From: Clostridiaceae bacterium
GTDB lineage: Bacteria > Bacillota > Clostridia > Oscillospirales > Acutalibacteraceae
Length of the DNA stretch: 46,978 bases
Assembly: GCA_016290665.1 (NCBI GenBank)
Contig: JAEEUW010000004.1
Location: forward strand, 1 to 46,978
Direction of reading: 5' to 3'
Shown here: positions 9,060-17,136 of the stretch, in pieces
Position numbering within the stretch: position 1 is the stretch's first letter
Layout: every line of letters starts with the position of its first letter
The notes under the pieces: model-generated
Seen by the model: only the letters and a program-made list of their open reading frames with translations
What the model was told of the DNA's origin: nothing
The model's database searches: none
Translations under genes and position numbers: made by a program

Positions 9060-10520
9060 TCAAAGCAGCTTTTCCAGGCCGGCGTCGGAGTATTCTTCGC
9101 CGGCGCGCTTTTTGCCCAGCTGCGTCCGCAGCGCGTTATACGTTTTGCGCGTCATCGGATACAGCACCAGCCACAGCAGGGCCAGCGTCATGATGGCGGC
9201 GGGAATCAGGGAGGAAATGTTTTCCATGCCCTTCACGATGGATTCGGCCGGGCGCACAAAGGTCGCGGCGTCCGCGCCGGATTCGCTGGCGGCGTCATAG
9301 CCGTAGGCGCTCAGGATCAGGCCCTGCGACAGAATGCCGGCGGCGGAGCCGAATTTCTGCACCAGCTGCGGCAGCGCGGTGGTCATGCTTTCGCGCCGCG
9401 CGCCGTCCTGGCCGTTGACGTACTCGTCCAGCTCCACGATGTCGTACGCCATGGAGTAAAACACCGTCCAGAAGGTGGAAAGGCCGGTGCCGAGCAGAAG
9501 CGGCGTCAGAACCAGCATGATTTTGAAGGAACCGATCTGTGTTTCAAAACCGATGATCTTCAGCAGAATCAGACCGACGACCGTCAGGGAGATGAAAATC
9601 AGGCAAGCCGTGCGGCGGTCGGTCTTTTCGCAGACCTTCGTCACGATCGGCACGGCGACGGCCATGGTGATGACCAGCACGCCGATCACGATGGCAATGC
9701 CGGAGTTATAGTCGGTATTGATGCAGTCGACCACCATGTAGGAGAGGTTGCTTTGCAGCATGGAGGCGCCCGCAAGGAAGAAGAAGACGAACAGCAGGAA
9801 GAACTTCACGGGACGCAGCTTGGTGATTTCGCGGAAGCTGCGCAGCGTGGTGCCGATGCCGAGACCCTTCGGCACGACCTCGCCCTCTTTCGCCTGTCTG
9901 GCCTGATAAACGCCCTTGAGCGACGCGGCGCAGACAAGGCCGGACAGCACGGCGAGAATCGACAGGCCGCCCGCCACGTGCATATAGGTGATGGCGCCGA
10001 CGCCCACCAGCGCGGGCATGATGTTGCCGATACCGATGCAGAACGCGTTGACAAAGGAGGACTGGGAGCGCAGCACGGTGCGTTCGTCATAATCCTCGGT
10101 CAGCTCCGCGACCACGGCGTAATAGGGGATCGTGTAGATGGTGTAGAACAGCCAGATCAGCATGGACACGGCGGTATACAGCAGCACGTTGGGCAGCTGG
10201 GCGTCGCCGAAGGCGTTGGGGCCGAGCGTGCTCCAGACAACGGTGAAGCAAAGCGCCAGCGGCAGCACGGATTTGAGCATCATCTTGCGCTTGTCCTTGC
10301 CCGGGCGGTCGGAAATGGTGCCGATGATCGGGTCGGTGATGGCGTCCCAGCCGATGGAAATGAAAATCACAATGCCCGCAAGATGCGGCTTCACATGTAC
10401 GATCTGCACCAAAAAGGTGAGGAAATAGGTGTAGTACATGTTGTAGAGCAGCGAGTCGGCGGCAATGCCGAGCGCATACCCAACCTTTTTTCTTCTGGTC
10501 AGTTTCGCGTTTTCAGCCAA
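9060..10520 (-). CDS. GPH-family (glycoside-pentoside-hexuronide:cation) symporter
   Basis: This is a 486-aa, 12-helix transporter of the MelB/XylP/YicJ type. The N-terminal GPH motif is WDAITDPIIGTISDR (58-72), followed by the basic loop RPGKDKRKM. The frame stays open to an ATG at 10706, but I choose the TTG at 10520: AGGAGG lies 7 nt upstream, a strong promoter sits at 10561-10589 between the two candidates, and the LAENAKLTRRKKVGYALG sequence from there matches usual GPH N-termini. GPH carriers import sugars or glycosides with Na+ or H+. Convergence with the GH51 gene suggests an arabinose-containing product, but the substrate is inferred from context only. Confidence 0.9.
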   Translation of the reverse strand: MAENAKLTRRKKVGYALGIAADSLLYNMYYTYFLTFLVQIVHVKPHLAGIVIFISIGWDAITDPIIGTISDRPGKDKRKMMLKSVLPLALCFTVVWSTLGPNAFGDAQLPNVLLYTAVSMLIWLFYTIYTIPYYAVVAELTEDYDERTVLRSQSSFVNAFCIGIGNIMPALVGVGAITYMHVAGGLSILAVLSGLVCAASLKGVYQARQAKEGEVVPKGLGIGTTLRSFREITKLRPVKFFLLFVFFFLAGASMLQSNLSYMVVDCINTDYNSGIAIVIGVLVITMAVAVPIVTKVCEKTDRRTACLIFISLTVVGLILLKIIGFETQIGSFKIMLVLTPLLLGTGLSTFWTVFYSMAYDIVELDEYVNGQDGARRESMTTALPQLVQKFGSAAGILSQGLILSAYGYDAASESGADAATFVRPAESIVKGMENISSLIPAAIMTLALLWLVLYPMTRKTYNALRTQLGKKRAGEEYSDAGLEKLL

Positions 10521-10560
10521 TGAAAGCCCTCCTTTTTCCGGCGGAAACCGGATTGTTTTG

Positions 10561-10589
10561 ATTTTAGCACCAAATGGGAGTCTTGTCAA
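10561..10589 (-). promoter_or_regulatory. Promoter of the GPH symporter gene
   Basis: On the minus strand: TTGACA, exactly 17 nt, TAAAAT. It lies downstream of the longest possible ORF start, so it supports the shorter TTG start at 10520. Confidence 0.8.
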
Positions 10590-10699
10590 TGGGTTTGCTT
10601 TTCTTTGCCGAAGCGAAGGGCGGCCCGCCGCGGGGGCCGGCGTTTTTGCGGCCGCGTTTCGGGTTTTTGCTTCGCGGCGTATTTTTTTGAAAAAAGAAC

Positions 10700-10728
10700 T
10701 TGACAACCGCGGGCGTTTGTGATAGTAT
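10700..10728 (+). promoter_or_regulatory. Promoter of tRNA-Arg
   Basis: TTGACA, 17 nt, TAGTAT, ending 18 nt before the first tRNA base. Confidence 0.8.
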
Positions 10729-10746
10729 ACTTTGGCACAAGCAAAT

Positions 10747-10823
10747 GCGCTGGTAGCTCAGCTGGATAGAGTGTTTGGCTACGAACCAAAAGGCCGGGGG
10801 TTCGAGTCCCTTCCAGCGCGCCA
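10747..10823 (+). tRNA. tRNA-Arg (anticodon ACG), CCA encoded
   Basis: This is a 77-nt cloverleaf: acceptor GCGCTGG pairs with CCAGCGC, the anticodon stem is TTTGG/CCAAA around CTACGAA (anticodon ACG), and the T-loop is TTCGAGT with two G-U pairs at the base of its stem. The discriminator is G, followed by an encoded CCA. Confidence 0.95.
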
Positions 10824-10924
10824 TTGTGCAGCGAGCCGTTCGAAAGAGCGGCTCGTTTTTTATTTGGAAAAAGGAAGAGAAGAAGAACGCCGGAAGGGGC
10901 TCGAACCCGGAGCGGGTGAGGCGC
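10806..10924 (+). repeat. Direct repeat copy 1: tRNA-Arg 3' end, terminator and inverted tRNA-like fragment
   Basis: The copy starts inside the T-arm of the tRNA, continues through the terminator, and ends with a segment whose complement (GGGTTCGAGCCCCTTCC) is a degenerate version of the same tRNA 3' end in the opposite direction. It is repeated at 11019-11136 with about five differences. Confidence 0.85.
10832..10865 (+). terminator. Rho-independent terminator of tRNA-Arg
   Basis: A 10-bp stem (CGAGCCGTTC / GAGCGGCTCG, one G-U) is closed by a GAAA tetraloop and followed by TTTTTTATTT. A near-identical copy sits at 11044-11078. Confidence 0.85.
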
Positions 10925-10929
10925 GTGAA

Positions 10930-10954
10930 GAAAACAGTCCGGTGGACTGTTTTC
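10930..10954. repeat. Perfect 11-bp hairpin inside the tRNA-adjacent repeat region
   Basis: GAAAACAGTCC, a 3-nt loop, and GGACTGTTTTC. It lies between the two direct repeats. It has no T-tract and no gene reads into it, so it is more like a dispersed palindromic element than a terminator. Confidence 0.7.
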
Positions 10955-11018
10955 CGCGCCGAAGTCCGAGCGCCCCGGCGCGAGGACGGCAGACGCAAGG
11001 CGAAGCCGCAGCGGATGC

Positions 11019-11136
11019 GTCCCTTCCAGCGCGCCACTGTGCAGCGAGCCGTTCGGAAGAGCGGCTCGTTTTTTATTTGAAAAAAGGAAGAGAAAAAGAA
11101 CGCGGAAGGGGCTCGAACCCGGAGCGGGTGAGGCGC
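11019..11136 (+). repeat. Direct repeat copy 2 (tRNA-Arg 3' fragment without a tRNA 5' half)
   Basis: It begins with CCCTTCCAGCGCGCCA, the last bases of tRNA-Arg including CCA, but only unrelated GC-rich sequence lies upstream, so no second tRNA exists. Terminator and inverted fragment follow as in copy 1. Apart from the two repeats, the hairpin and the promoter at 11258, I see nothing else in the gene-free stretch 10824-11317. Confidence 0.85.
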
Positions 11137-11257
11137 ATTCCGCTTTTGGCGTTGCGCATGTGTGCTGCAGCGTCCGTTTTGAAGGCTGTCAACCGGGGAT
11201 TCTTGTGCGCAACCGGCAGTTGCAGAAAGAAAAGCGCGGTCTGTCAGCTTCACTTGC

Positions 11258-11286
11258 TTGTTGTTTTTGTGCGGATGTGCTATAAT
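11258..11286 (+). promoter_or_regulatory. Promoter of the HTH-lipase gene
   Basis: TTGTTG, 17 nt, TATAAT; the -10 box ends 31 nt before the start codon. An AAAGGAGA ribosome site is at 11303-11310. Confidence 0.65.
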
Positions 11287-11317
11287 GACGCCAGAACCCG
11301 AAAAAGGAGAGAGAACC

Positions 11318-13000
11318 ATGACCATTGGTATGCGGATCGCCGCCTTGAGAAAAGAGCACGGATTGTCGCAGGAGGCGTTTGCCGAACAGATCGGCGTGTC
11401 GCGGCAGGCGGTTTCCAAATGGGAATCGGACGCAAGTGTGCCGGAGGTTGACAAGCTTGCACAGATTAGCACCCTGTTTGGCGTTTCCATTGATTATCTG
11501 ATCAAGGGCACGCCCGACGAGCCGGCGCCGCCGGTTGAACCGGAAACGCCGCCGGTCACGCCGCCCGCGAACGCCGACGCTTTTCATATTGACGTGGGTG
11601 CGGAAGAGTTGCCGCCTGTGCCGCACACACCGGAGCCTGCACCGGCTGCTACGTCTGCCGCAGCCGCAAAGCCTGAGAAACACGGAAAAAAGAAAATGAA
11701 AAAATGGATTGCACTGCTGCTCGTCGTGTGCCTGCTTGCTGCCGGCACGGTGCTGCAGATCCGATACGACGTTATCCGCGAAGCGTGGTGGGCGCTGAAC
11801 GGCGGCAAGGTGCAGTATCCGTATGTGCTGGTACACGGACTCGGCGGCTGGGGCAGCAGCGACGGGATCAACCGGACCGCGCAGTATTGGGGCGCGGACA
11901 CCGGCGATCTGGTGGAATATCTCAACAGCGAAGGCTATACCGTCTGTGCACCGAGCGTCGGCCCGGTGTCGAGCGCCTGGGATCGCGCGTGCGAGCTTTA
12001 TGCTCAACTGACCGGCACCACCGTGGATTACGGTGCCGCCCACGCGGCACAGCACAACCATGCACGCTTCGGCCGCAGCTATTCTCAGCCGCTGGTTGCA
12101 AATTGGGGCGGCCGGGAACACGGCTTTCAGCGGGTGAAGATCAATCTGGTCGGCCATTCCTTCGGCGGCGCCACGGTGCGGCTGCTGACCAGTCTGCTTG
12201 CGTTCGGCAGCGAAGCGGAACAGGAAGCAACCGGCAAGGAGACGTCGGGCCTGTTTACCGGCGGCAAGGGCAGTTGGGTCAACAGCGTTACAACGCTGTG
12301 CGCGCCGCACAACGGGTCGTCGCTGACCTGTGTTCTGGGAACGCTCGGCGGCATTGTCGGCATCAGCGACCCGACGCAGCTGCTGGCCAATTTGTGCTTT
12401 GCGCTGGCCGGCGCAGCCACGCCGCTTGCCGGGACCTATGATTTTATGCTCGACCAGTTCGGCATCTCGCAGACCGCCGGCACGGCCGACAGTCTGCGGC
12501 AGGCGGTCGCCATGCTGACCGCGCAAGGAAACGACCATGCGGGCTATGACCTTTCGCCGGACGGCGCAAAAGCGCTGAACGACACGATCCGTACCGTGAA
12601 GGGCGTCTATTATTTTTCCTATTCCTACTGCACAACAAAGCAGGGCAAGCTGCTGGGCGGTCAGGTGCCTGTGGCCGGAACGCTGCCGGTGCTGTTGCCG
12701 TTTGCAACGGCGATGGGCATGTATCGCGGCACAACGCCCGGCGGGATCGAGATCACGGCCGACTGGCAGCCGAACGACGGCCTTGTGAGCGTTGTTTCCG
12801 CGCAGTATCCGGCCGGCGAACCATCCGCCGCTGTGCCGGAACAGGCAGATGACACACGTGCCTATCACAAAGGCGTCTGGTATGTGGAGGAAACGCTGCC
12901 GGGCGATCACGGCACGGTGATCGGTCTGCATGCCGACGCCGAAGCGACACACATGTTTTGGAATGCGCATCTGTCACTGGTCGACGATCTTCGAAGATAA
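11318..13000 (+). CDS. XRE helix-turn-helix / transmembrane / family I.5-type lipase fusion
   Basis: The 560-aa protein has four parts. Residues 5-62 are an XRE HTH (LSQEAFAEQIGVSRQAVSKWE). Residues 65-125 are a Pro/Ala-rich linker. Residues 129-147 are one membrane helix preceded by KKKMKK. From 165 on it matches the Geobacillus/Staphylococcus true-lipase group: YVLVHGLGGWGS, then WDRACELYAQLTGTTVDYGA and AAHAAQHNHARFGR, the usual zinc-site region (D222, H242, H248). The catalytic triad appears complete: S281 in GHSFGG, D487 in NDGLV and H531 in GDHGTV. The positive-inside rule puts HTH in the cytoplasm and lipase outside. ATG 11318 is chosen over an earlier in-frame start because of the ribosome site at 7-nt spacing. 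Function could be lipolysis, membrane-anchored regulation, or both. Confidence 0.88.
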   Translation: MTIGMRIAALRKEHGLSQEAFAEQIGVSRQAVSKWESDASVPEVDKLAQISTLFGVSIDYLIKGTPDEPAPPVEPETPPVTPPANADAFHIDVGAEELPPVPHTPEPAPAATSAAAAKPEKHGKKKMKKWIALLLVVCLLAAGTVLQIRYDVIREAWWALNGGKVQYPYVLVHGLGGWGSSDGINRTAQYWGADTGDLVEYLNSEGYTVCAPSVGPVSSAWDRACELYAQLTGTTVDYGAAHAAQHNHARFGRSYSQPLVANWGGREHGFQRVKINLVGHSFGGATVRLLTSLLAFGSEAEQEATGKETSGLFTGGKGSWVNSVTTLCAPHNGSSLTCVLGTLGGIVGISDPTQLLANLCFALAGAATPLAGTYDFMLDQFGISQTAGTADSLRQAVAMLTAQGNDHAGYDLSPDGAKALNDTIRTVKGVYYFSYSYCTTKQGKLLGGQVPVAGTLPVLLPFATAMGMYRGTTPGGIEITADWQPNDGLVSVVSAQYPAGEPSAAVPEQADDTRAYHKGVWYVEETLPGDHGTVIGLHADAEATHMFWNAHLSLVDDLRR

Positions 13001-13004
13001 ACCA

Positions 13005-13028
13005 ACCGCCGCCCCTCGGGGCGGCGGT
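13005..13028. terminator. GC-rich hairpin after the HTH-lipase gene
   Basis: ACCGCCGCCCC pairs with GGGGCGGCGGT around a very short loop. No clear T-tract follows on the plus strand, so termination is probable but not certain. It lies between convergent genes. Confidence 0.5.
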
Positions 13029-13058
13029 GCTGTTGACTGAAGACTGAAGACTGTCGAC

Positions 13059-14078
13059 TTATTTCCCGAACATCGCTTTGACGTTTGCAAACCTACAGAC
13101 GAAGATCTCGCGGCAAAGGATCATGCACACGAAGGCGCAGGTGCCGCCGACCAGCACGTCGCTGAAGAAGTGGGCGCCCACGATGATGCGGCTGACGGCG
13201 GTCAGGCCGGTGATGACGACCGGGCAGATCCACAGCAGGGCGCGCACGCCCTTGTTTTTGATGTTCAGCGCATCGTTCAGCATCGGCAGGAAGTAGGAGG
13301 CGCCGGCGGCGTTCGTGTGGCCGCTGGGGAACGACTTGAGCGCGTCGGTCGTGCCGAACATCGTCATCATCTCATCCTTGCTGATCCACTGGCCGTTCCA
13401 TTCATACCACTTGGCAAAACGCGAAAAGCCGTATTTGTCCACAAGCAGCGGGTCGGCTTCGGCCACGTTCATGGCGCGGTAGCGGATGCGGCCGACCGGC
13501 TTTTTGATCACGTGCAGCACGACGGTGGACACAATCAGGAAGGCCAGCGTCGCAATGGCGACGGAGCAGAGCTTTTCAATCTGCTCGTCGGTGAAGTTCT
13601 TCGTTGCCAGAAGGCCGAGCGCGGAGATCAGCAGCGCGGTCAGGATGACGATCAGCAGCAGCCAGCCGTGCGTTTCCAGAGAATCATGCTCCACAAAGGC
13701 GCCGTATTCGCCGGTGATGTGCTCTTCGATGTAGCCCATGGTGTCGCTGACCAGCACGTAGTTCGCAATGAACGAGGCGCCGCCGGCCGCGCCGGCCAGC
13801 ACCGTCTTGGCTGCGGCGGGGAACGTCTTCTTGCGGATCGCGTACCAGAACAGGATCTGGAACGCGAAGGCAAACGCCAGATAGACCGGGTCGCTGCCGA
13901 TCGCTTCAAACGCCACGCCGAACACGGACGCGTTCGTCAGATAGGTATGGGCGGCCAGGGCGCTGTTTGTCAGAATCCGGCTGACCTGAAGATCGGTGAA
14001 GGTCGCCGTAATCAGCAGACCCGCAAAGATCACCAGAAACAGCGAAACGGAGAGCCAGGCTCGTTTTTTTCTTGTCAT
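13059..14078 (-). CDS. PAP2-family membrane phosphatase
   Basis: The 339-aa protein has about six membrane helices and all three PAP2 motifs: KKPVGRIRYR (192-201), FPSGH (250-254) and SRIIVGAHFFSD (296-307, with H303 and D307). The R-P of motif 1 is replaced by R-Y, a common variation. Such enzymes remove phosphate from phosphatidate or undecaprenyl diphosphate at the outer membrane face. The start at 14078 is chosen because GGGAGG is 8 nt upstream; the in-frame ATG at 14084 would be only 2 nt from that site. A promoter at 14109-14137 supports it. A soluble, acidic insert (TMGYIEEHITGEYGAFVEHDSLETHG, about 113-138, described here in two parts: TMGYIEEH and GAFVEHDSLETHG) separates two helices. 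Confidence 0.88.
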   Translation of the reverse strand: MTRKKRAWLSVSLFLVIFAGLLITATFTDLQVSRILTNSALAAHTYLTNASVFGVAFEAIGSDPVYLAFAFAFQILFWYAIRKKTFPAAAKTVLAGAAGGASFIANYVLVSDTMGYIEEHITGEYGAFVEHDSLETHGWLLLIVILTALLISALGLLATKNFTDEQIEKLCSVAIATLAFLIVSTVVLHVIKKPVGRIRYRAMNVAEADPLLVDKYGFSRFAKWYEWNGQWISKDEMMTMFGTTDALKSFPSGHTNAAGASYFLPMLNDALNIKNKGVRALLWICPVVITGLTAVSRIIVGAHFFSDVLVGGTCAFVCMILCREIFVCRFANVKAMFGK

Positions 14079-14108
14079 GGTCATTTCCTCCCGAGAGTTG
14101 GTAGCTTC

Positions 14109-14137
14109 ATTGTAGCACGCCGTTCGGCAGATTGCAA
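14109..14137 (-). promoter_or_regulatory. Promoter of the PAP2 gene
   Basis: On the minus strand: TTGCAA, 17 nt, TACAAT, about 30 nt upstream of the start codon. Confidence 0.65.
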
Positions 14138-14139
14138 GC

Positions 14140-14174
14140 AAAAAAAGAAAACAGGCAGCCGTTCGGCTGCCTGT
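14140..14174 (-). terminator. Terminator of the DUF4474 gene
   Basis: On the minus strand a 10-bp stem (ACAGGCAGCC / GGCTGCCTGT) is followed by TTTTCTTTTTTT, directly downstream of the DUF4474 stop and overlapping nothing else. Confidence 0.85.
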
Positions 14175-14180
14175 CTGGCG

Positions 14181-15404
14181 TTAAAACGTCACGTAGATGG
14201 TCAATCCGTCGATCACGTAGGTGATGTCGCCGGTGCCTTCCTTGTCGATGGCGCCCGCAAAGGCGGCAAGCATGTCTTCGTCCGGCATGTCGATGGAAAA
14301 CTTCATCGTCAGATCCTTCGGCTGATAGATGGTCTTCGTGATCTTGAATCCGTTCATCCACCAGTGCTTCATGGGGCCGATGGAGAACAGCTGGTCGTCG
14401 TGGTGATAGAGCTGCAGGGTCATATCCATCAGCTCGTCGTCGCTGGCGCAGCTGTAATAGGTGCCCTTGGAACCGGGTGCGCGGTTATAGACGCCGACCT
14501 CCGCGCCGTTGGTGATCAGCGCGTAGTTGCCCTTCCAGATCTGGATCATCCATTCCTTGTTGTTGTAATCGAACTTCAGACGGCGGGTCTGATAGTTGAA
14601 CAGCGGAGAGGAGTTGGCCAGAATGTCATAGAGCAGCATGAAGCCGAGGCTGCGCTGCCACGCGCCGACCGTGGCGTAGACCACGAGCTCGGGGATCTGG
14701 CAGTTGAAGCCGAGGTTGATCATGCCCTGATCGGTGTAGCCGGTGGCTTCGCCGGTCACGGTGTTGATGAACAGACCGGGATACATGACTTCCTGCGTGC
14801 CGTCGTAATAGGTGACGGTGACTTCCACCATCACTTCGTCCGGGTCGCGGTAGGACGGCACGGCGCGGATGTCGGCCCGTTCGATCACGCTGAAATAGGC
14901 GCCGATCAGATAGAGCACGTTGGCCTTGAAGGAATCGCCCTCGTCGTCCGCTTCGTTGCGCTTTTCATAGATCTTTTCGCGCAGCTCCGTGGTGTTGACG
15001 TGCAGCACCTCCGCGCCGAATTCCGCCGGGCCGTTCAGGTTCGGCAGATGGGTGATCAGCCGTTCCAGATCGAAGCCGGTGTTCTTGGCGATATAGGTGC
15101 AGTATTCAGACAGCGTTTCGTCCAGACGGGCGTCCAGATAGGCTTCCTCTTCGCGGTCAAGCACCTGGCCGTGCAGAATCTTGCGGGCAATGTCGCCCGG
15201 GGCCAGCACGCGCAAAAAGGCGTCGGTGTCAAACGACGGCGCGCCGCGCTCCTGCACGTAGTTGATATAGTCGCTTAGAGAATGCAGATCCTTCAGATCG
15301 CTGAGATGGAAGCACTGGTCGTTCCTTGCGCCGAACGCCGCGGGCATCAGCGTATAGAGGAACAGCAGGGGAATCATCAGATACGAGGTGATTTTTTGAA
15401 GCAT
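14181..15404 (-). CDS. Secreted DUF4474-domain protein
   Basis: This 407-aa protein has an export signal at 1-26 (ITSYLMIPLLFLYTLMPAAF, then GA). The C-terminal part, about 255-395, matches the DUF4474 pattern I know from Clostridia: LKFDYNNKEWMIQIWKGNYA, TNGAEVGVYNR, then TYYSCASDDELMDM and MKHWWMNGFKI. No catalytic signature is known to me for this domain. The middle is mixed helical and acidic without recognised motifs. The ATG at 15404 is chosen because GGAGG lies 6 nt upstream and a promoter sits at 15469-15497; the longer frame to 15497 would begin inside that promoter. Role unknown; probably cell-surface. Confidence 0.8.
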   Translation of the reverse strand: MLQKITSYLMIPLLFLYTLMPAAFGARNDQCFHLSDLKDLHSLSDYINYVQERGAPSFDTDAFLRVLAPGDIARKILHGQVLDREEEAYLDARLDETLSEYCTYIAKNTGFDLERLITHLPNLNGPAEFGAEVLHVNTTELREKIYEKRNEADDEGDSFKANVLYLIGAYFSVIERADIRAVPSYRDPDEVMVEVTVTYYDGTQEVMYPGLFINTVTGEATGYTDQGMINLGFNCQIPELVVYATVGAWQRSLGFMLLYDILANSSPLFNYQTRRLKFDYNNKEWMIQIWKGNYALITNGAEVGVYNRAPGSKGTYYSCASDDELMDMTLQLYHHDDQLFSIGPMKHWWMNGFKITKTIYQPKDLTMKFSIDMPDEDMLAAFAGAIDKEGTGDITYVIDGLTIYVTF

Positions 15405-15468
15405 GGGGAACCTCCGGTCTTGTCGAAATAGGAACAAAGACAGGCGATGCTGTCGGGCAATATGCAAT

Positions 15469-15497
15469 ATTATATATGCAACCGGCAAAAAATGCAA
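15469..15497 (-). promoter_or_regulatory. Promoter of the DUF4474 gene
   Basis: On the minus strand: TTGCAT, 17 nt, TATAAT. It is divergent from the GH30 promoter, 47 nt away. Confidence 0.75.
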
Positions 15498-15544
15498 GAC
15501 GTTCCGGCCTGAATTTTAATAATATTTTGTTTTTCATCACTTTG

Positions 15545-15573
15545 TTGACACTCCTCCGGAAATATGGTATAAA
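15545..15573 (+). promoter_or_regulatory. Promoter of the GH30-FN3 operon
   Basis: TTGACA, 17 nt, TATAAA, ending 36 nt before the start codon at 15610; AAAGGAGG at 15594-15601 is the ribosome site. Confidence 0.8.
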
Positions 15574-15609
15574 AAGAGCAGACGACAACCGGAAAAGGAG
15601 GCAGCGCAG

Positions 15610-17136
15610 ATGGAGAAAATCAACCGCGCCTGGATCAAGATCGTCGTGTTCCTGATGGGCCTTCTGACCACTGTGGCCGCCTGGAGCGGTCAGCTCGGAA
15701 AGGAGGGGCCCGATGTGGTGATCTGCATCTCGCCGCTGGCGTCGCAGCAGCAGGTCAATGGGTTCGGCACGTCCGCCTGCTGGTGGAGCCAGATGGTGGA
15801 GGACGACGCGACCCGGACCGACATCATCAGCCGGCTGTATGGCCGGGACGGCCTGCGGCTGAACATCTACCGCTACAACGTGGGCGGCGGGGTGAACCCG
15901 GCGCACAACCGCGTGGGCGATCCCTGGCGCAACACCGAAAGCTTTTATGTGTTCAACGAGGAGACGCAGACCTGGGGCTATGACTTCACGCGCGACGCCA
16001 ACGCCCAGAAGGCGCTGTTTGAAGCGCTGTCGCTCGGCTGTGTGGACACGGTGGTCCTGTTTGCCAACAGTCCCCACTATTCCATGACCGTTTCGGGCGA
16101 AGCGAGCGGCGGCTTCACGGACTATGCGCCGAACCTCGACCCCGCGCACGAGCAGGACTTTGTCGATTACTTTTTGACGATTACGGAGTATTTCCTTTCC
16201 AAAGGCGTGCCCGTGAAATATATCTCGCCAATCAACGAGCCGCAGTGGAGCTGGGGCGGCGCGTGGGTCGGGCAGGAGGGCTGCCACTATGAGCCCGAGC
16301 AGCTGGCCCGGGTGCTGCGCCTGTTTGCCGAAGGGATCGAGCGGCGGGGGCTGCCTGTGCAGCTCTCGGTGCCCGAGGCGGGTGAGATCTCCGACCTGAC
16401 CAGGACCTATTTCGACCTGATCGGCGGCGACGAGGTGACGCTGCGCAACACCGGCTCGTTCGCCTACCACAGCTATTGGCGCGACGTGCAGCTGCAGGAC
16501 AAGGCGAACTTCCGCGCCTGGTTTGACGAGCAGCCATACGGCGACCGCACGCTGGACATGACCGAATGGTGCGAGCTGCCCAACCGGCACGCCACGACCG
16601 ACCCGATGGCGGCGGTCATCATGGCCCGCGTGATCGCCAACGACTTCAACTTTACCCGCGCCAACAGCTGGACGTCGTGGGTCGCGGTCAACGGCCGCGG
16701 AATCAACGCCGAGGACGGGCTGGACTACAGCGACGGCCTGTTCAGCGCCGATGCGGATTTTGCAACCTATGACCGGAGCTACCGCTATGAGGCGCTGGGC
16801 CATTTTTCCAGATTCATTCCGGCCGGCTCCAAAATCCTGCTGTTCACCTCCAAGCCGGATGAGTACGGCGAGGCATCCTGGGAACGCCGGGTGGAAACCG
16901 ACTTCGCCGCGTTCCTGACCCCGCAGGGCAAACAGGTGCTGGTGATCTCCAACGAGGGCGGCGAAAAGACGATCCGCCTGGCGGCGTCCGGCCTGCACAT
17001 GCAGATTTTCACCACTGATGCAGACCACCGGCTGGAGAAGACCTATAACGGCAGACGGCTGCGCACGGTGGAGATTCCGGCGTGCAGCGTGACCACGATC
17101 GTGGTCGACAACGATCTGAAAGGGGTCTTCCAATGA
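15610..17136 (+). CDS. GH30-family glycoside hydrolase
   Basis: This 508-aa enzyme has an N-terminal signal or anchor (IKIVVFLMGLLTTVAAW), then the GH30 core. NGFGTSACWWSQMV and LRLNIYRYNVGGG are typical of clan GH-A family 30. The presumed acid/base is E210 in SPINEPQWSW and the nucleophile is E319 in MTEWCELP. The barrel is followed by the usual C-terminal side beta-sandwich (GHFSRFIPAGSKIL, then strands to the end). The SACWW start resembles the endo-beta-1,6-galactanase subgroup, but subfamily assignment needs a tree. It acts outside the cell or on its surface. The stop codon overlaps the next start by 4 nt, so it is translationally coupled to the FN3 protein. Confidence 0.87.
   Translation: MEKINRAWIKIVVFLMGLLTTVAAWSGQLGKEGPDVVICISPLASQQQVNGFGTSACWWSQMVEDDATRTDIISRLYGRDGLRLNIYRYNVGGGVNPAHNRVGDPWRNTESFYVFNEETQTWGYDFTRDANAQKALFEALSLGCVDTVVLFANSPHYSMTVSGEASGGFTDYAPNLDPAHEQDFVDYFLTITEYFLSKGVPVKYISPINEPQWSWGGAWVGQEGCHYEPEQLARVLRLFAEGIERRGLPVQLSVPEAGEISDLTRTYFDLIGGDEVTLRNTGSFAYHSYWRDVQLQDKANFRAWFDEQPYGDRTLDMTEWCELPNRHATTDPMAAVIMARVIANDFNFTRANSWTSWVAVNGRGINAEDGLDYSDGLFSADADFATYDRSYRYEALGHFSRFIPAGSKILLFTSKPDEYGEASWERRVETDFAAFLTPQGKQVLVISNEGGEKTIRLAASGLHMQIFTTDADHRLEKTYNGRRLRTVEIPACSVTTIVVDNDLKGVFQ

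Noticed and set aside
10564-11490. A 308-codon minus-strand frame across tRNA-Arg and the repeats
   Set aside because: Its sequence is the antisense translation of the tRNA and its repeats, a common annotation artefact.
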